Of a DNA stretch of 64,000 bases, positions 25,754-34,620 are shown one piece after another. This DNA comes from Riemerella anatipestifer (lineage in GTDB: Bacteria; Bacteroidota; Bacteroidia; Flavobacteriales; Weeksellaceae). The position numbers and the translations under genes are program-made. Under the pieces are notes generated by a model. That model was given only the letters and a program-made list of their open reading frames with translations, was not told the DNA's origin and searched no databases. Within the stretch, counting starts at the first letter, position 1. The number at the start of each line of letters is the position of its first letter. The stretch covers positions 60,496 to 124,495 of the forward strand of contig NZ_QXHU01000001.1 of the NCBI RefSeq assembly GCF_009663465.1. The letters run 5' to 3'.

Positions 25754-26437
25754 AACTCAGCCAAGAGTATTTCTTTTAATTTTATCATACCTTCCGTAGC
25801 CGAAGTGGCGAAGCAAGTAGCCTTTTTTATATAATGTTCGGGAATCTGAGGGTCAATGAGAAACAACTCGCAATGTTGTGGAATATAATGCACCAAAGAT
25901 GCCGCAGGATAAACCTGTAACGAAGTTCCTATCACTAAAAATAAATCTGCCGAAGTTGCTAGGTTTATAGCCTTTTCCATTTCAGGCACAGCCTCACCAA
26001 ACCATACAATATGAGGTCTAAGCTGAACGCCTTTTTCGTTTTTGTCTCCTAGATTAAGGTCGGTTTCCCAATTTATAATCTCACTTTCAGAGTTTATAGG
26101 TCTCGCCTTTTTAAGTTCTCCGTGAAGATGAATAATATGAGAAGACCCCGCTCTTTCGTGTAAATCATCTACATTCTGAGTAATGATAATTACTTCGTAG
26201 TATTTTTCTAATTCTGCTAAAATAGTATGAGCCAAATTTGGTTTAACCTCTGCTAATTGCCTCCTTCTAAGGTTATAAAAATCCAAAACCAATTGAGGAT
26301 TTCTTGCAAACCCTTCTGGACTCGCCACATCTTCTATACGATGATCTTCCCACAGCCCATTAGAATCTCTAAATGTTTTAATGCCACTTTCAGCAGAAAT
26401 ACCCGCCCCAGAAAGTACTACTAATCTTTTTTTTCAT
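25750..26437 (-). pseudogene. NAD-dependent deacylase (Sir2), frameshifted in an A8 tract
   Basis: The open part, from the GTG at 26328, encodes most of a sirtuin: TQNVDDLHERAGS, HLHGELKKARP, LRPHIVWFGEAVP and VIGTSLQVYPAASL. The missing N-terminus, with the NAD-binding block LVVLSGAGISAESGIKTFRDSNGLWE, is intact just upstream but in the +1 frame. The ATG at 26437-26435 is followed by eight A (T8 at 26427-26434 on the plus strand). Seven A would restore MKKRLVVLSGAG. With eight, translation meets TGA after about 15 codons. The gene is therefore off as written: a phase-variable tract, RNA-polymerase slippage, a recent mutation or an assembly error are all possible. Function if intact: protein lysine deacylation. 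Confidence 0.88.
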
Positions 26438-26592
26438 GAGATAATTTATTAAAACTTAGAGTTAGTTTAATCTTTACCTATTCAACGCCACATTTAGTTT
26501 AATATTGATAAAAATCACAAATTTTTAGTTGAAAAAAATTAGTTTTCAATTAGTAAACTTATAATTTCGACAAGTATTTACAACAAAGTCAT

Positions 26593-27180
26593 TTACCAGT
26601 TTATTTTAAATTTTTGAGACTTGTAGGTTTTATCATTTTTGTATCTTACCACTACTTCAACTATATCAGGAGTTTTATCCATTTTTTTTATAACTTCTGG
26701 AAAATCTTTTCTAAATTGCTTGTAGGGAGCAATCTTTACAGAGTCACGAAATTTTTCTATATCTTTTTGAATAGAGTATTTTTCAAAAACTCTTTTCGCA
26801 TCATCCTTATTAATATATAATACCTTAACACGTGAAATAATTTCATCTTCCTCTCCTTTGGGGAGTTCCCATTCTTCATCATATTTAACTTTGCGAGTAG
26901 ATTTATCTATATTTTTAAAATCTCCTGTATATATGTATTTTTTGTCAATATAAAAAATAGTCTCAATATAATCGTAGTTCCTGCTACTATTATTTTTGAT
27001 TTTAAATTCTATAGGAATATCAATTTTTAAACTATCTCGTGTAGGAGCATAAACATTAGGTATGATATATACCCATTCATCACTTATATTTTGGGTAAAA
27101 CCTATATTAGCTTCTTGATTTTTGCATGAATAAATGCAAAGAAAAATCAATATTAAGATAATTATATTATTTATTTTCAT
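26593..27180 (-). CDS. SPII lipoprotein of unknown function
   Basis: A 195-residue lipoprotein with a long hydrophobic leader and lipobox IYSC (Cys19), then KNQEA. The mature part is charged, rich in lysine and isoleucine, with strands such as LKIDIPIEFKIKNN and a C-terminal VVVRYKNDKTYKSQKF. I do not recognise a family. The gene stands alone between the sirtuin and the amino-acid permease. The 155 bp separating it from the sirtuin start hold nothing notable. Confidence 0.7.
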   Translation of the reverse strand: MKINNIIILILIFLCIYSCKNQEANIGFTQNISDEWVYIIPNVYAPTRDSLKIDIPIEFKIKNNSSRNYDYIETIFYIDKKYIYTGDFKNIDKSTRKVKYDEEWELPKGEEDEIISRVKVLYINKDDAKRVFEKYSIQKDIEKFRDSVKIAPYKQFRKDFPEVIKKMDKTPDIVEVVVRYKNDKTYKSQKFKINW

Positions 27181-27196
27181 ACATACTTAAGAACTT

Positions 27197-27225
27197 GTTT
27201 AAATTTTATTCAATAAAATTTAAAC
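27197..27225. other. Perfect AT-rich palindrome between minus-strand genes
   Basis: 14-bp arms, GTTTAAATTTTATT and its complement, are separated by a single C. It lies between the permease stop (27250) and the lipoprotein start (27180). The absence of G-C pairs makes it a weak terminator; an operator or hairpin is possible. Confidence 0.4.
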
Positions 27226-27249
27226 GGGCTTTAAGATGATTCCAATTAA

Positions 27250-28752
27250 TTATTCATATTCATCATAGCCTCCATTATTTAGTACAGAGTTGCGTCTTCC
27301 GTAGAGGAAGTAAACCAAAATACCAAATACCAACCAACCTATCGCCATGTAAATAGCGGAGGTCTCTAAGTTCCAAATGAGATAAATGTTGGTTAAAATC
27401 CCTAGACTTGCTATCACAGGAAGCATAGGTGTTTTAAAATCTCTTTTAAGTTCCGGTTTTTTAATTCTTAGTAACCAAACAGCAAAACAAACCATTGCAA
27501 AAGCGAAAAGCGTCCCAAAACTACACATATGTACTAAAGTGCTAATTGGTGTAGATGCAGCTACTGTCGCTACAATAGCACCTACTAGCAGGGTGTTTTT
27601 ATAAGGTGTTTTTCTTACAGGGTGAATATCTTTAAACATTTTTGGAAGTAGCCCATCTTTCGCCATGCCTAAGAAAATTCTAGACTGACCAAGCATCATT
27701 ACTAACAGAACAGAAATAAGACCTACTGTTGCAGCTACCGTGATGAGAATAACAGCCCAACTCATTCCTGTCGCTTTTTCAAAAGCGATGGCAACAGGAG
27801 CAGTAAGTGCATCAGGTACAGAGCCAAAATCTTTATAGTTCATCATTCCCGTAAGGACTAACGACATTAGTATGTAAAGAGCCGTACACACCAAAAGTGA
27901 GGTAATGATAGCAAAAGGAATATCTTTTTTAGGGTTTTTAGCTTCTGCTGCTTGAGTAGAAACGGCATCAAATCCAATATAGGCAAAAAATACGGCAGAG
28001 GCTCCTGCTATAATTCCTGAAATGCCATAAGCTTTACCAAGATGTCCATCGGCTTGTTTAATAAGCGTTTCTTCAGGAATAAAAGGCGTAAGGTTATCCA
28101 TATTGATGTACAATGCCCCTATAATGATAATGAAAACCACTACTGAAGTTTTTAATAATACAATCATATTATTAGCTCCAGCAGCTTCTTTAGTGCCTCT
28201 CACTAAAATAGCGGTTACTAATAGCACAATAAGAAAGGCAGGGAGGTTAAAAGCAAAAGATGGTTCGGCTAAACCGTGGTTAATTGCATATTGTTTGGCG
28301 CTAGCAAAATCGTTAGTGAGGTAGTAGGGGATTTCTATACCTACTATTTTTAATAATTTATTAAAGTAGCCTGACCAAGATACAGCTACCGTCATAGAGC
28401 CCATAGCATATTCTAGTACAAGTCCCCAGCCGATAAGCCAAGCAAAAATTTCACCAATAGTACCATAAGCATAGGCATAAGCGGAGCCTTCCACAGGGAG
28501 CAACGAAGCAAATTCGGCATAGCATAGAGCTGCAAAAATACACGCTATCCCAGCGATTACAAATGAAAGTGCTAGGGCAGGACCAGCGTGATAGTAAGCT
28601 CCTGTACCTGTAAGTACAAAAATACCACCACCTATAATGGCTCCTACTCCAATAGCGGTAAGACTCCATTTTCCAAGAACTCGTTTGAGTTCACTTTTTT
28701 TCATATCAGCTTCGTAAGCACCGATGGGTTTTTTCCTCCAAATATTAGCCAT
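27250..28752 (-). CDS. APC-family amino acid permease
   Basis: A 500-residue inner-membrane transporter with about 12 to 13 hydrophobic segments. The first-helix motif GVGAIIGGGIFVLTG is the sodium/proton-linked unwound helix of the APC fold. The region FFAYIGFDAVSTQAAEAKNPKKDIPFAI corresponds to the conserved sixth-helix region of cationic amino-acid transporters (YfnA/CAT type). It is monocistronic and divergent from pnuC across a 197-bp gap. Substrate identity beyond amino acids is not resolved. Confidence 0.92.
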   Translation of the reverse strand: MANIWRKKPIGAYEADMKKSELKRVLGKWSLTAIGVGAIIGGGIFVLTGTGAYYHAGPALALSFVIAGIACIFAALCYAEFASLLPVEGSAYAYAYGTIGEIFAWLIGWGLVLEYAMGSMTVAVSWSGYFNKLLKIVGIEIPYYLTNDFASAKQYAINHGLAEPSFAFNLPAFLIVLLVTAILVRGTKEAAGANNMIVLLKTSVVVFIIIIGALYINMDNLTPFIPEETLIKQADGHLGKAYGISGIIAGASAVFFAYIGFDAVSTQAAEAKNPKKDIPFAIITSLLVCTALYILMSLVLTGMMNYKDFGSVPDALTAPVAIAFEKATGMSWAVILITVAATVGLISVLLVMMLGQSRIFLGMAKDGLLPKMFKDIHPVRKTPYKNTLLVGAIVATVAASTPISTLVHMCSFGTLFAFAMVCFAVWLLRIKKPELKRDFKTPMLPVIASLGILTNIYLIWNLETSAIYMAIGWLVFGILVYFLYGRRNSVLNNGGYDEYE

Positions 28753-28936
28753 AGTTTTATATCAAATTTTATTAAACATTGCGAATATAAAACAATTTAG
28801 CTTAATAGTTTTATGTTTTTAATAAAAATAATGAATGATAGGTGTGTTTTAGTTGATTTTATTTTTAAGTAATTGATATTTTTTTAATCTGTTTTTTGAT
28901 GATTTTTAAACGACCATAAAGCTCAATATTTTGTAC

Positions 28937-28944
28937 TATATTTG
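28937..28944 (+). promoter_or_regulatory. -7 element placed 5 nt before the pnuC ATG
   Basis: TATATTTG, then GGGCT, then the ATG at 28950. Predicted leaderless transcript. Confidence 0.6.
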
Positions 28945-28949
28945 GGGCT

Positions 28950-29618
28950 ATGAATTTTGAGGAGCTTTTTTTGAAACCTTACGAAACCTATGCGACTTAC
29001 CAAATTATTTTGGAAATGGTTGCTAGTATTTTTGGGTTGCTGAGTGTTTATTTTTCTATAAAGAAAAATATTTTGGTGTATCCTACGGGTATTGTAAGTA
29101 CCATTATCTATGTTTATCTCTTGTTCAAATTTGGGCTTTTAGGAGATATGATGATTAATTTCTACTATACCGTTATGAGTATTTATGGTTGGATATTATG
29201 GTCTCAGAATTCGGTGGATAATGTTTATATTCAATCAACTAAGGCTACGGCAAAAGATTGGTTAATATCGTTTGGGTTATTTGTGTTGAGTGTGGTTTTG
29301 GTAGGGATTGTCTATTACTTTAAACCTTATATAGACCAAAATTTTTCTATGGAAGGCGTTGAGTTAGGTTGGTATCATCTAGACTGGATGAACTATACCG
29401 ACATTGTAACAACGGCTATATTTTTAGTAGGGATGTGGCTGATGGCAAAAAGGAGAGTAGAGAACTGGCTGTTTTGGATTTTGGGAGATTTTATTAGTGT
29501 GCCTATGTATCTCTATAAAGGGTTAGGGATAACTTCAGTGCAGTATTTTATATTTACCATATTAGCAATTATAGGGTATATAAAATGGAAAAAAAATATT
29601 TCAGTTGAAAATACATAA
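28950..29618 (+). CDS. pnuC: Nicotinamide riboside transporter PnuC
   Basis: A 222-residue inner-membrane protein with seven predicted helices, the usual PnuC size. Family features include YPTGIVSTIIYVYLLFKFGLLGDM, the tryptophan-rich SIYGWILW segment and the C-terminal ENWLFWILGDFISVPMYLYKGL. It imports nicotinamide riboside for NAD synthesis. A small gene starts 3 bp after its stop, so the two form an operon. No nadR kinase, a common partner, is adjacent. Confidence 0.93.
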   Translation: MNFEELFLKPYETYATYQIILEMVASIFGLLSVYFSIKKNILVYPTGIVSTIIYVYLLFKFGLLGDMMINFYYTVMSIYGWILWSQNSVDNVYIQSTKATAKDWLISFGLFVLSVVLVGIVYYFKPYIDQNFSMEGVELGWYHLDWMNYTDIVTTAIFLVGMWLMAKRRVENWLFWILGDFISVPMYLYKGLGITSVQYFIFTILAIIGYIKWKKNISVENT

Positions 29619-29621
29619 CTT

Positions 29622-29858
29622 ATGAAAATAGTACATATAAAAGCGAATGATTTTTTTGAATTACTAAAGTTAAAAGATGTTTCTATGTGGGATATTTTTG
29701 CCCAAATGATAGATGGCAAAGAAAAACAACTTCAGTTTATGGATAATAACGATGAAGTTTTGTTTTCCTATAATCTACCCACCACAACGGAACAGTTACA
29801 GGAAGATAAAGCTATTTTCTCTAAACAATATGCTGAAAAACTAGCTCAGAATAATTAA
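29622..29858 (+). CDS. Small hypothetical protein downstream of pnuC
   Basis: A 78-residue soluble protein, unrecognised, beginning 3 bp after the pnuC stop and therefore probably co-transcribed. It has an N-terminal strand (MKIVHIKANDFFELL), an amphipathic middle (VSMWDIFAQMIDG) and a helical, glutamine-rich C-terminus. A role tied to pyridine-nucleotide uptake is only a guess from position. Confidence 0.65.
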   Translation: MKIVHIKANDFFELLKLKDVSMWDIFAQMIDGKEKQLQFMDNNDEVLFSYNLPTTTEQLQEDKAIFSKQYAEKLAQNN

Positions 29859-29870
29859 GTTTAATTTATT

Positions 29871-29929
29871 CTTATTCTAAATAAGCTGATATTTGTCATA
29901 TAAATTTATTTATACTTATTCTAATTAAG
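29871..29929 (+). promoter_or_regulatory. Pair of Fur-like palindromes upstream of the 30-44 kb operon
   Basis: Box 1 at 29871-29885 is CTTATTCTAAATAAG, a perfect 6-3-6 palindrome. Box 2 at 29915-29929 is CTTATTCTAATTAAG, one change from it. Both are preceded by an AATTTATT-type flank. Their starts are 44 bp apart, about four helical turns. Box 2 ends 5 bp before the -7 element and covers the -33 region, so a bound repressor would block RNA polymerase. The AT-rich ATTCTAAAT half-sites resemble Fur boxes; identity of the regulator is inferred. Confidence 0.6.
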
Positions 29930-29933
29930 TTTT

Positions 29934-29941
29934 TATCTTTG
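29934..29941 (+). promoter_or_regulatory. -7 promoter element of the 30-44 kb operon
   Basis: TATCTTTG, 16 nt before the TTG start codon at 29958, immediately downstream of the second palindrome. Confidence 0.65.
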
Positions 29942-29957
29942 TCGAAAAAGATAAGAC

Positions 29958-32900
29958 TTGAAAACGAAAAATTATTTTTGCAGGACTGCTTTACCTTTGT
30001 CTGTAGTATTCTTTTTGGGGCAGGGTGTTTATGCTCAAAAGGATACTCTAAAAAATAAAGACATTGATGAAGTTGTGCTTACAGGGTACACCAAAGTAAA
30101 GAATAGAGTGTTTACAGGGTCTGCCATTCAGGTAAAAATGAAAGATATACAACTGGATGGGATACCTGATGTTTCCAGAATGTTAGAAGGTCGTGTTGCA
30201 GGGCTGAATATTCAGAATGTAACGGGAACTTTTGGAGCGGCTCCAAGGATTAACATTCGTGGAGGAGCGTCTATCACGGGTAATGTACAACCGCTTTGGG
30301 TGGTAGATGGTGCTGTTTACGAGGATATTGTGAGTCTTACTTTAGACCAATTAGTTTCTGGAGATGCCGTTACTTTAGTAAGTTCTGCCATTGCGGGGAT
30401 AAATCCTTCGGATATACAAGATATTCAGGTGCTTAAAGATGCTTCTGCAACCTCTATGTATGGTGCAAGAGCCCTTAATGGAGTTATTGTAATTAGTACA
30501 AAATCAGGGAGAAGAAATACACCAAACAAAATTTCTTACAATTACGAGCAAACTTATAGAAGCATTCCGTCTTATGCAGACTATGACTTGCTTAACTCAC
30601 AAGAGACGATGTCTATCTATCGGGAAATGGAGAAAAAAGGGTATTTCTCTATGGCAAATGCTTATTATGGAAGAAGGGGAGGGGTTTATTATAGAATGTA
30701 TGATGCCATCAATACCTTTAATCCTAATACCAGTACTTTTTTATTGCAAAACACCGAAGAAGCTCGTTTAGCTTTTCTTAGAACTCACGAATATGCCAAT
30801 ACCGATTGGTTTAAACAATTATTCAATATTACGCCAACCCAAAATCATACTATTAGTTTTTCTGGAGGCGGTAAAAATACAGCCAATTATGCTTCGTTAG
30901 GATTTTTCAATGATGCGGGTTGGTCTGTTACGGATAGGGTCAGTCGTCTTACGGCCAATTTGAGAAATACTTTTTACCTTAATGATAACCTCAAGTTGGA
31001 TATTGTAACGCAAGGAAATATAAGGGAACAGAAAGCGCCAGGCACTTTTTCTCAAAGAAGAAATACCGTCATTGGTTCTTTTGAGAGAGATTTTGATATC
31101 AATCCTTTTTCTTATGCCCTTAATACCAGCCGTACATTGCGTGCAAAAGACCAGTATGGAAATTTAGAGTATTATCGGAATAACTGGGCACCATTCAATA
31201 TTCTTAACGAATATCAAAATAACTATATGGATATTAAAGTTTTGGATTTGAAGGTGCAGACGGAACTTGAATATAAACTCAATAAAAAATTAACAGGGAA
31301 TTTATTAGCGGTGGCTCGCCGTGCACAGACGGAGAACAAGCATTATGTTAAAGAAAATTCTAATACCATTTTGGCATTTAGAGCCAATGATAATGCGGCT
31401 GTGGGAGCAGAGAATGTATATTTATTTAAAGATGCAGACCATCCTTTGGCTCAACCGCAATCAGTATTGCCACACGGAGGAATATTCAATCAAACCACCA
31501 ATACTTTAGAAAGTTACTTGGTGAGAACATCGTTAGATTATAACAATAAATGGAACGAACACGATTTAAAACTATTTGGATTTGGAGAAATTAGATATGC
31601 TGACCGAACAGTAACGCCTTTTCAAGGTTATGGAATACAGTATGATAGAGGAAACCAGGTGCGTACTTCTCCATTGGTATTTCAAAAATTAATTGCAGAT
31701 AATTTAGATTATTTCGGATTGATGACAAGGCAGGACCGAGGGGTTACTTTTTCGGCTAATGCCACTTATGCCTATAAGAATAGATATGTTTTTAATGCGG
31801 TGGGTAACTATGAAGGTTCCAATATTGCAGGAAAAGGGGCAAAGACTCGTTGGTTGCCCACTTGGAATGTGGGTGCGAAATGGAATGTAGATAAGGAGTA
31901 TTTTCTTGAAGATGTGGCTTGGCTTAGCACACTGGCGATTCGTTCCAGTTATGGTCTAACGGCTAAAATGAACGAAAACGCCATCAATTCTTTGGCGGTC
32001 TTCAGAAGTGGTGTTACCAATCGTTACCAAATTACCGATAGGGAAAATATACTTAATATTTTGCATTTGGAAAACAGGGATTTAACTTGGGAAAAAATGT
32101 ACGAACTCAATTTGGGGTTGGATTTGGGGTTGTTCAGAAATCGCATCAATGCTACCGTAGATGTTTATTCCAGAAAATCTTTTGATTTGATTGATTTGGT
32201 GAGAACTTCTGGGATTGGCGGACAGTATTACAAATATGCTAACTTCGGAGATATGGAAACCAAAGGGATAGAACTCACGCTTAATACCACCAATATTAAA
32301 ACTGAGGCATTCCAATGGAAAACCAATTTGAGTTTGAGTTACTTTAAACAGAAAATCACGAGATTGCTTAATAATCCAAATACTTTTGATTTGGTTTCTG
32401 GTACAGGACGAGGCAATGTGGTAGGCTATGCCAGAGGGTCTATTTTCTCATTTCAGTTTCAAGGGTTAGATGGGCAAGGCTTACCCACTTTTGATTTTGG
32501 GAATTATCCGTTTCAAGGAGGCGATTTATACGCTCACATTTCGGGAGCCGACTTTGCTGACACCAATTATTCTTTGTCCTATCTAAAGTATAATGGTGCG
32601 GTGGAGCCCAACTTTACGGGTGGTTTTTCTAACTCTTTTGAATACAAAAATTTTGATATTTCGTTTTTCATCACTTTTCAAGCGGGAAATAAAATAAGAC
32701 TTCAGCCGACTTACGACCCTGCTTATGGCGACCTTAATGTATTTTCAAAATATTATTATGACCGTTGGCTCAATCCAGGAGACGAATACAAGACCAATGT
32801 ACCTGTAATTCCGTCTCAAGATTTAATAACCCTTATGGGGAAAGAAAATATTGAAAGAGCTTATAATACTTATAATTATTCGCAGTTGAGAATTGCGGAC

Positions 32901-33128
32901 GGAAGTTTTATAAGAATGAAAAATATTTCCGTAGGATACAAAATTCCGCAGGAATATATCCAAAAGTGGGGAATGACTTCATTGGCATTTAGGTTTCAAG
33001 TTACCAATCCGTTCTTAATTTATTACGATAAAAATCTAAGAGGGCAAGACCCTGAATTTTATCGTGCGGGAGGTGTAGCTACTCCGATTGCAAAACAGTA
33101 TTCGGTAAGTCTCAATTTAGGATTTTAA
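29958..33128 (+). CDS. SusC/RagA-family TonB-linked transporter, first gene of the metal-type operon
   Basis: A 1056-residue outer-membrane transporter. The start is TTG at 29958: an in-frame TAA lies two codons upstream, and this start gives a normal signal peptide ending GVYAQ. The plug follows at once (DIDEVVLTGYTKVKNRVFTGSA, then ARALNGVIVISTKSG), so the N-terminal carboxypeptidase-like extension is missing. The barrel ends KQYSVSLNLGF. It shares only the general SusC pattern with the starch-locus protein. With the SusD-like lipoprotein 11 bp downstream it should form the pedal-bin importer of the locus. The cargo is unknown; operator and neighbours suggest a metal-linked ligand rather than a glycan. 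Confidence 0.92.
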   Translation: MKTKNYFCRTALPLSVVFFLGQGVYAQKDTLKNKDIDEVVLTGYTKVKNRVFTGSAIQVKMKDIQLDGIPDVSRMLEGRVAGLNIQNVTGTFGAAPRINIRGGASITGNVQPLWVVDGAVYEDIVSLTLDQLVSGDAVTLVSSAIAGINPSDIQDIQVLKDASATSMYGARALNGVIVISTKSGRRNTPNKISYNYEQTYRSIPSYADYDLLNSQETMSIYREMEKKGYFSMANAYYGRRGGVYYRMYDAINTFNPNTSTFLLQNTEEARLAFLRTHEYANTDWFKQLFNITPTQNHTISFSGGGKNTANYASLGFFNDAGWSVTDRVSRLTANLRNTFYLNDNLKLDIVTQGNIREQKAPGTFSQRRNTVIGSFERDFDINPFSYALNTSRTLRAKDQYGNLEYYRNNWAPFNILNEYQNNYMDIKVLDLKVQTELEYKLNKKLTGNLLAVARRAQTENKHYVKENSNTILAFRANDNAAVGAENVYLFKDADHPLAQPQSVLPHGGIFNQTTNTLESYLVRTSLDYNNKWNEHDLKLFGFGEIRYADRTVTPFQGYGIQYDRGNQVRTSPLVFQKLIADNLDYFGLMTRQDRGVTFSANATYAYKNRYVFNAVGNYEGSNIAGKGAKTRWLPTWNVGAKWNVDKEYFLEDVAWLSTLAIRSSYGLTAKMNENAINSLAVFRSGVTNRYQITDRENILNILHLENRDLTWEKMYELNLGLDLGLFRNRINATVDVYSRKSFDLIDLVRTSGIGGQYYKYANFGDMETKGIELTLNTTNIKTEAFQWKTNLSLSYFKQKITRLLNNPNTFDLVSGTGRGNVVGYARGSIFSFQFQGLDGQGLPTFDFGNYPFQGGDLYAHISGADFADTNYSLSYLKYNGAVEPNFTGGFSNSFEYKNFDISFFITFQAGNKIRLQPTYDPAYGDLNVFSKYYYDRWLNPGDEYKTNVPVIPSQDLITLMGKENIERAYNTYNYSQLRIADGSFIRMKNISVGYKIPQEYIQKWGMTSLAFRFQVTNPFLIYYDKNLRGQDPEFYRAGGVATPIAKQYSVSLNLGF

Positions 33129-33139
33129 AATCAATAGAA

Positions 33140-34612
33140 ATGAAAAAAATAATATACTTTTTACTGGGAACGGCAATGCTTTCTTGTAACCGTTATTTAG
33201 ATGAAATGCCAGATTCCCAGTTGGATATAGAAATAGATTCGGAACAAAAAGTAGAAGAGCTACTTACAGCGGCTTATCCCAGAGCCAGTTATTTCCCGTT
33301 TTTAGAACCAATGACGGATAATGTAGATGTGGTAGAAAAGGGAGTACATACAAGGCTAAACGAGGCTTCTTTTTATTGGAGAGATTTTGAGCAGGAAGAT
33401 TTGGATACTCCATTGAATTATTGGAACGATTGCTACCGAGGCATTGCCCAAGCCAACCACGCATTGGAATATTTGAAACAGTTTCCCGATAAAACGGACA
33501 GAATTAAAGCCCTTTACGGAGAAGCGCTGTTGGTGAGAGCGTATCTGCACTTTATGCTCGTTAATATTTGGGCAGAGGCTTACAGTCCTAACTCTACGGC
33601 TTTGGGCATTCCTTATGTAACGCAACCTGAAAAAAAGGCATTACCAGAATATAAGAGGTTAACAGTGGCCCAAGTCTATGACAAGATAGAAGAAGATTTG
33701 CTATTGGGTTTGGCGGCAGTTGATGACCGCTACTATAAACTACCGAAGTATCATTTCAATAAAAAAGCGGGTTACGCTTTTGCTTCCAGATTTTACCTTT
33801 ACAAAGGGGAATGGGATAAAGTCATTGCTTACGCTAATTATGTTTTGGAAGATAATCCATTGGCTAAAATAAGAGATTGGGCGGGCAAATATCAAACTTT
33901 TTTATCCACGCCAGACCTTATTCCTCAAGTTTATTCTTCGGCAGATGAAGAGTGTAATTTGCTGATTACCTCAACGGAATCTCGTTGGAAAAGAGAGGTA
34001 TCTAAACTAAAATATGCCGTTAGCGAGAATAAAAGAAAAGAACTTTTCTCTAATTATGCTCCCAAATACTCGGCTTCGTTTTGGTACTTAACGAGAGGGA
34101 GTAATACGGGAAACCGATATGTGAATAAATTCAGAGAATTACAAAAATTCCAAGATGTAAGTGCCAATCCAAGAGAGCTTTATGTAGATAATGTTTTACT
34201 CACGACCGATGAGGTGCTCCTAAACCGTGCAGAAGCTTATACGATGAAGCAAATGTACGATTTTGCGACCAACGACATCATTACCTTTATGAAAGCCAAG
34301 TCGCAAAAAACATTCATCAAAGACGAGCTGATGGTGGCGTTTCAGTCAGGGCAAGAAAATTATACCCCATTTTATCATCTTACCTTCTATCAGGGAGCGT
34401 TGGTAAATGCTATTGCGGAGCTAAGAAGACGAGAGTTTGTGCACGAAGGGTTGAGATGGTTTGATATTAAACGCTTTTACCTTTCTGTGAATAGAAATAC
34501 AGCGGGCGAAACTTATAGCCTTGATAAGATTTTAAGAAAAGAAGATTTAAGAAAACAGATTCAAATTCCGCTTCAAGCTCAAAAATTAGGCTTGGAGGCT
34601 AACCTTAGATAA
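33140..34612 (+). CDS. SusD/RagB-family lipoprotein
   Basis: A 490-residue surface lipoprotein with lipobox AMLSC (Cys16), then NRYLDEMPDSQLD. The conserved SusD helices are present: YGEALLVRAYLHFMLVNIWAEAYSP, the NKKAGYAFASRFYLYKGEWDKVIAYA TPR-like pair and the C-terminal ELRRREFVHEGLRWFDIKRF. It is expected to cap the preceding SusC-like barrel and bind its ligand. No glycoside hydrolase, lyase or sulfatase occurs in the operon, which separates it from ordinary glycan loci. Confidence 0.93.
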   Translation: MKKIIYFLLGTAMLSCNRYLDEMPDSQLDIEIDSEQKVEELLTAAYPRASYFPFLEPMTDNVDVVEKGVHTRLNEASFYWRDFEQEDLDTPLNYWNDCYRGIAQANHALEYLKQFPDKTDRIKALYGEALLVRAYLHFMLVNIWAEAYSPNSTALGIPYVTQPEKKALPEYKRLTVAQVYDKIEEDLLLGLAAVDDRYYKLPKYHFNKKAGYAFASRFYLYKGEWDKVIAYANYVLEDNPLAKIRDWAGKYQTFLSTPDLIPQVYSSADEECNLLITSTESRWKREVSKLKYAVSENKRKELFSNYAPKYSASFWYLTRGSNTGNRYVNKFRELQKFQDVSANPRELYVDNVLLTTDEVLLNRAEAYTMKQMYDFATNDIITFMKAKSQKTFIKDELMVAFQSGQENYTPFYHLTFYQGALVNAIAELRRREFVHEGLRWFDIKRFYLSVNRNTAGETYSLDKILRKEDLRKQIQIPLQAQKLGLEANLR

Positions 34613-34620
34613 ATTAAAAG

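Noticed and set aside
25750..26328. Sirtuin translated from the GTG at 26328 as a normal gene
   Set aside because: This would lack the NAD-binding GAGIS block, which is intact in the adjacent frame; a frameshifted full-length gene explains the sequence better.
29871..29929. A fifth 22-bp array, because the two palindromes are 44 bp apart
   Set aside because: Only two copies exist and the 22-bp segments between them show no repeat, so a paired operator is the better reading.
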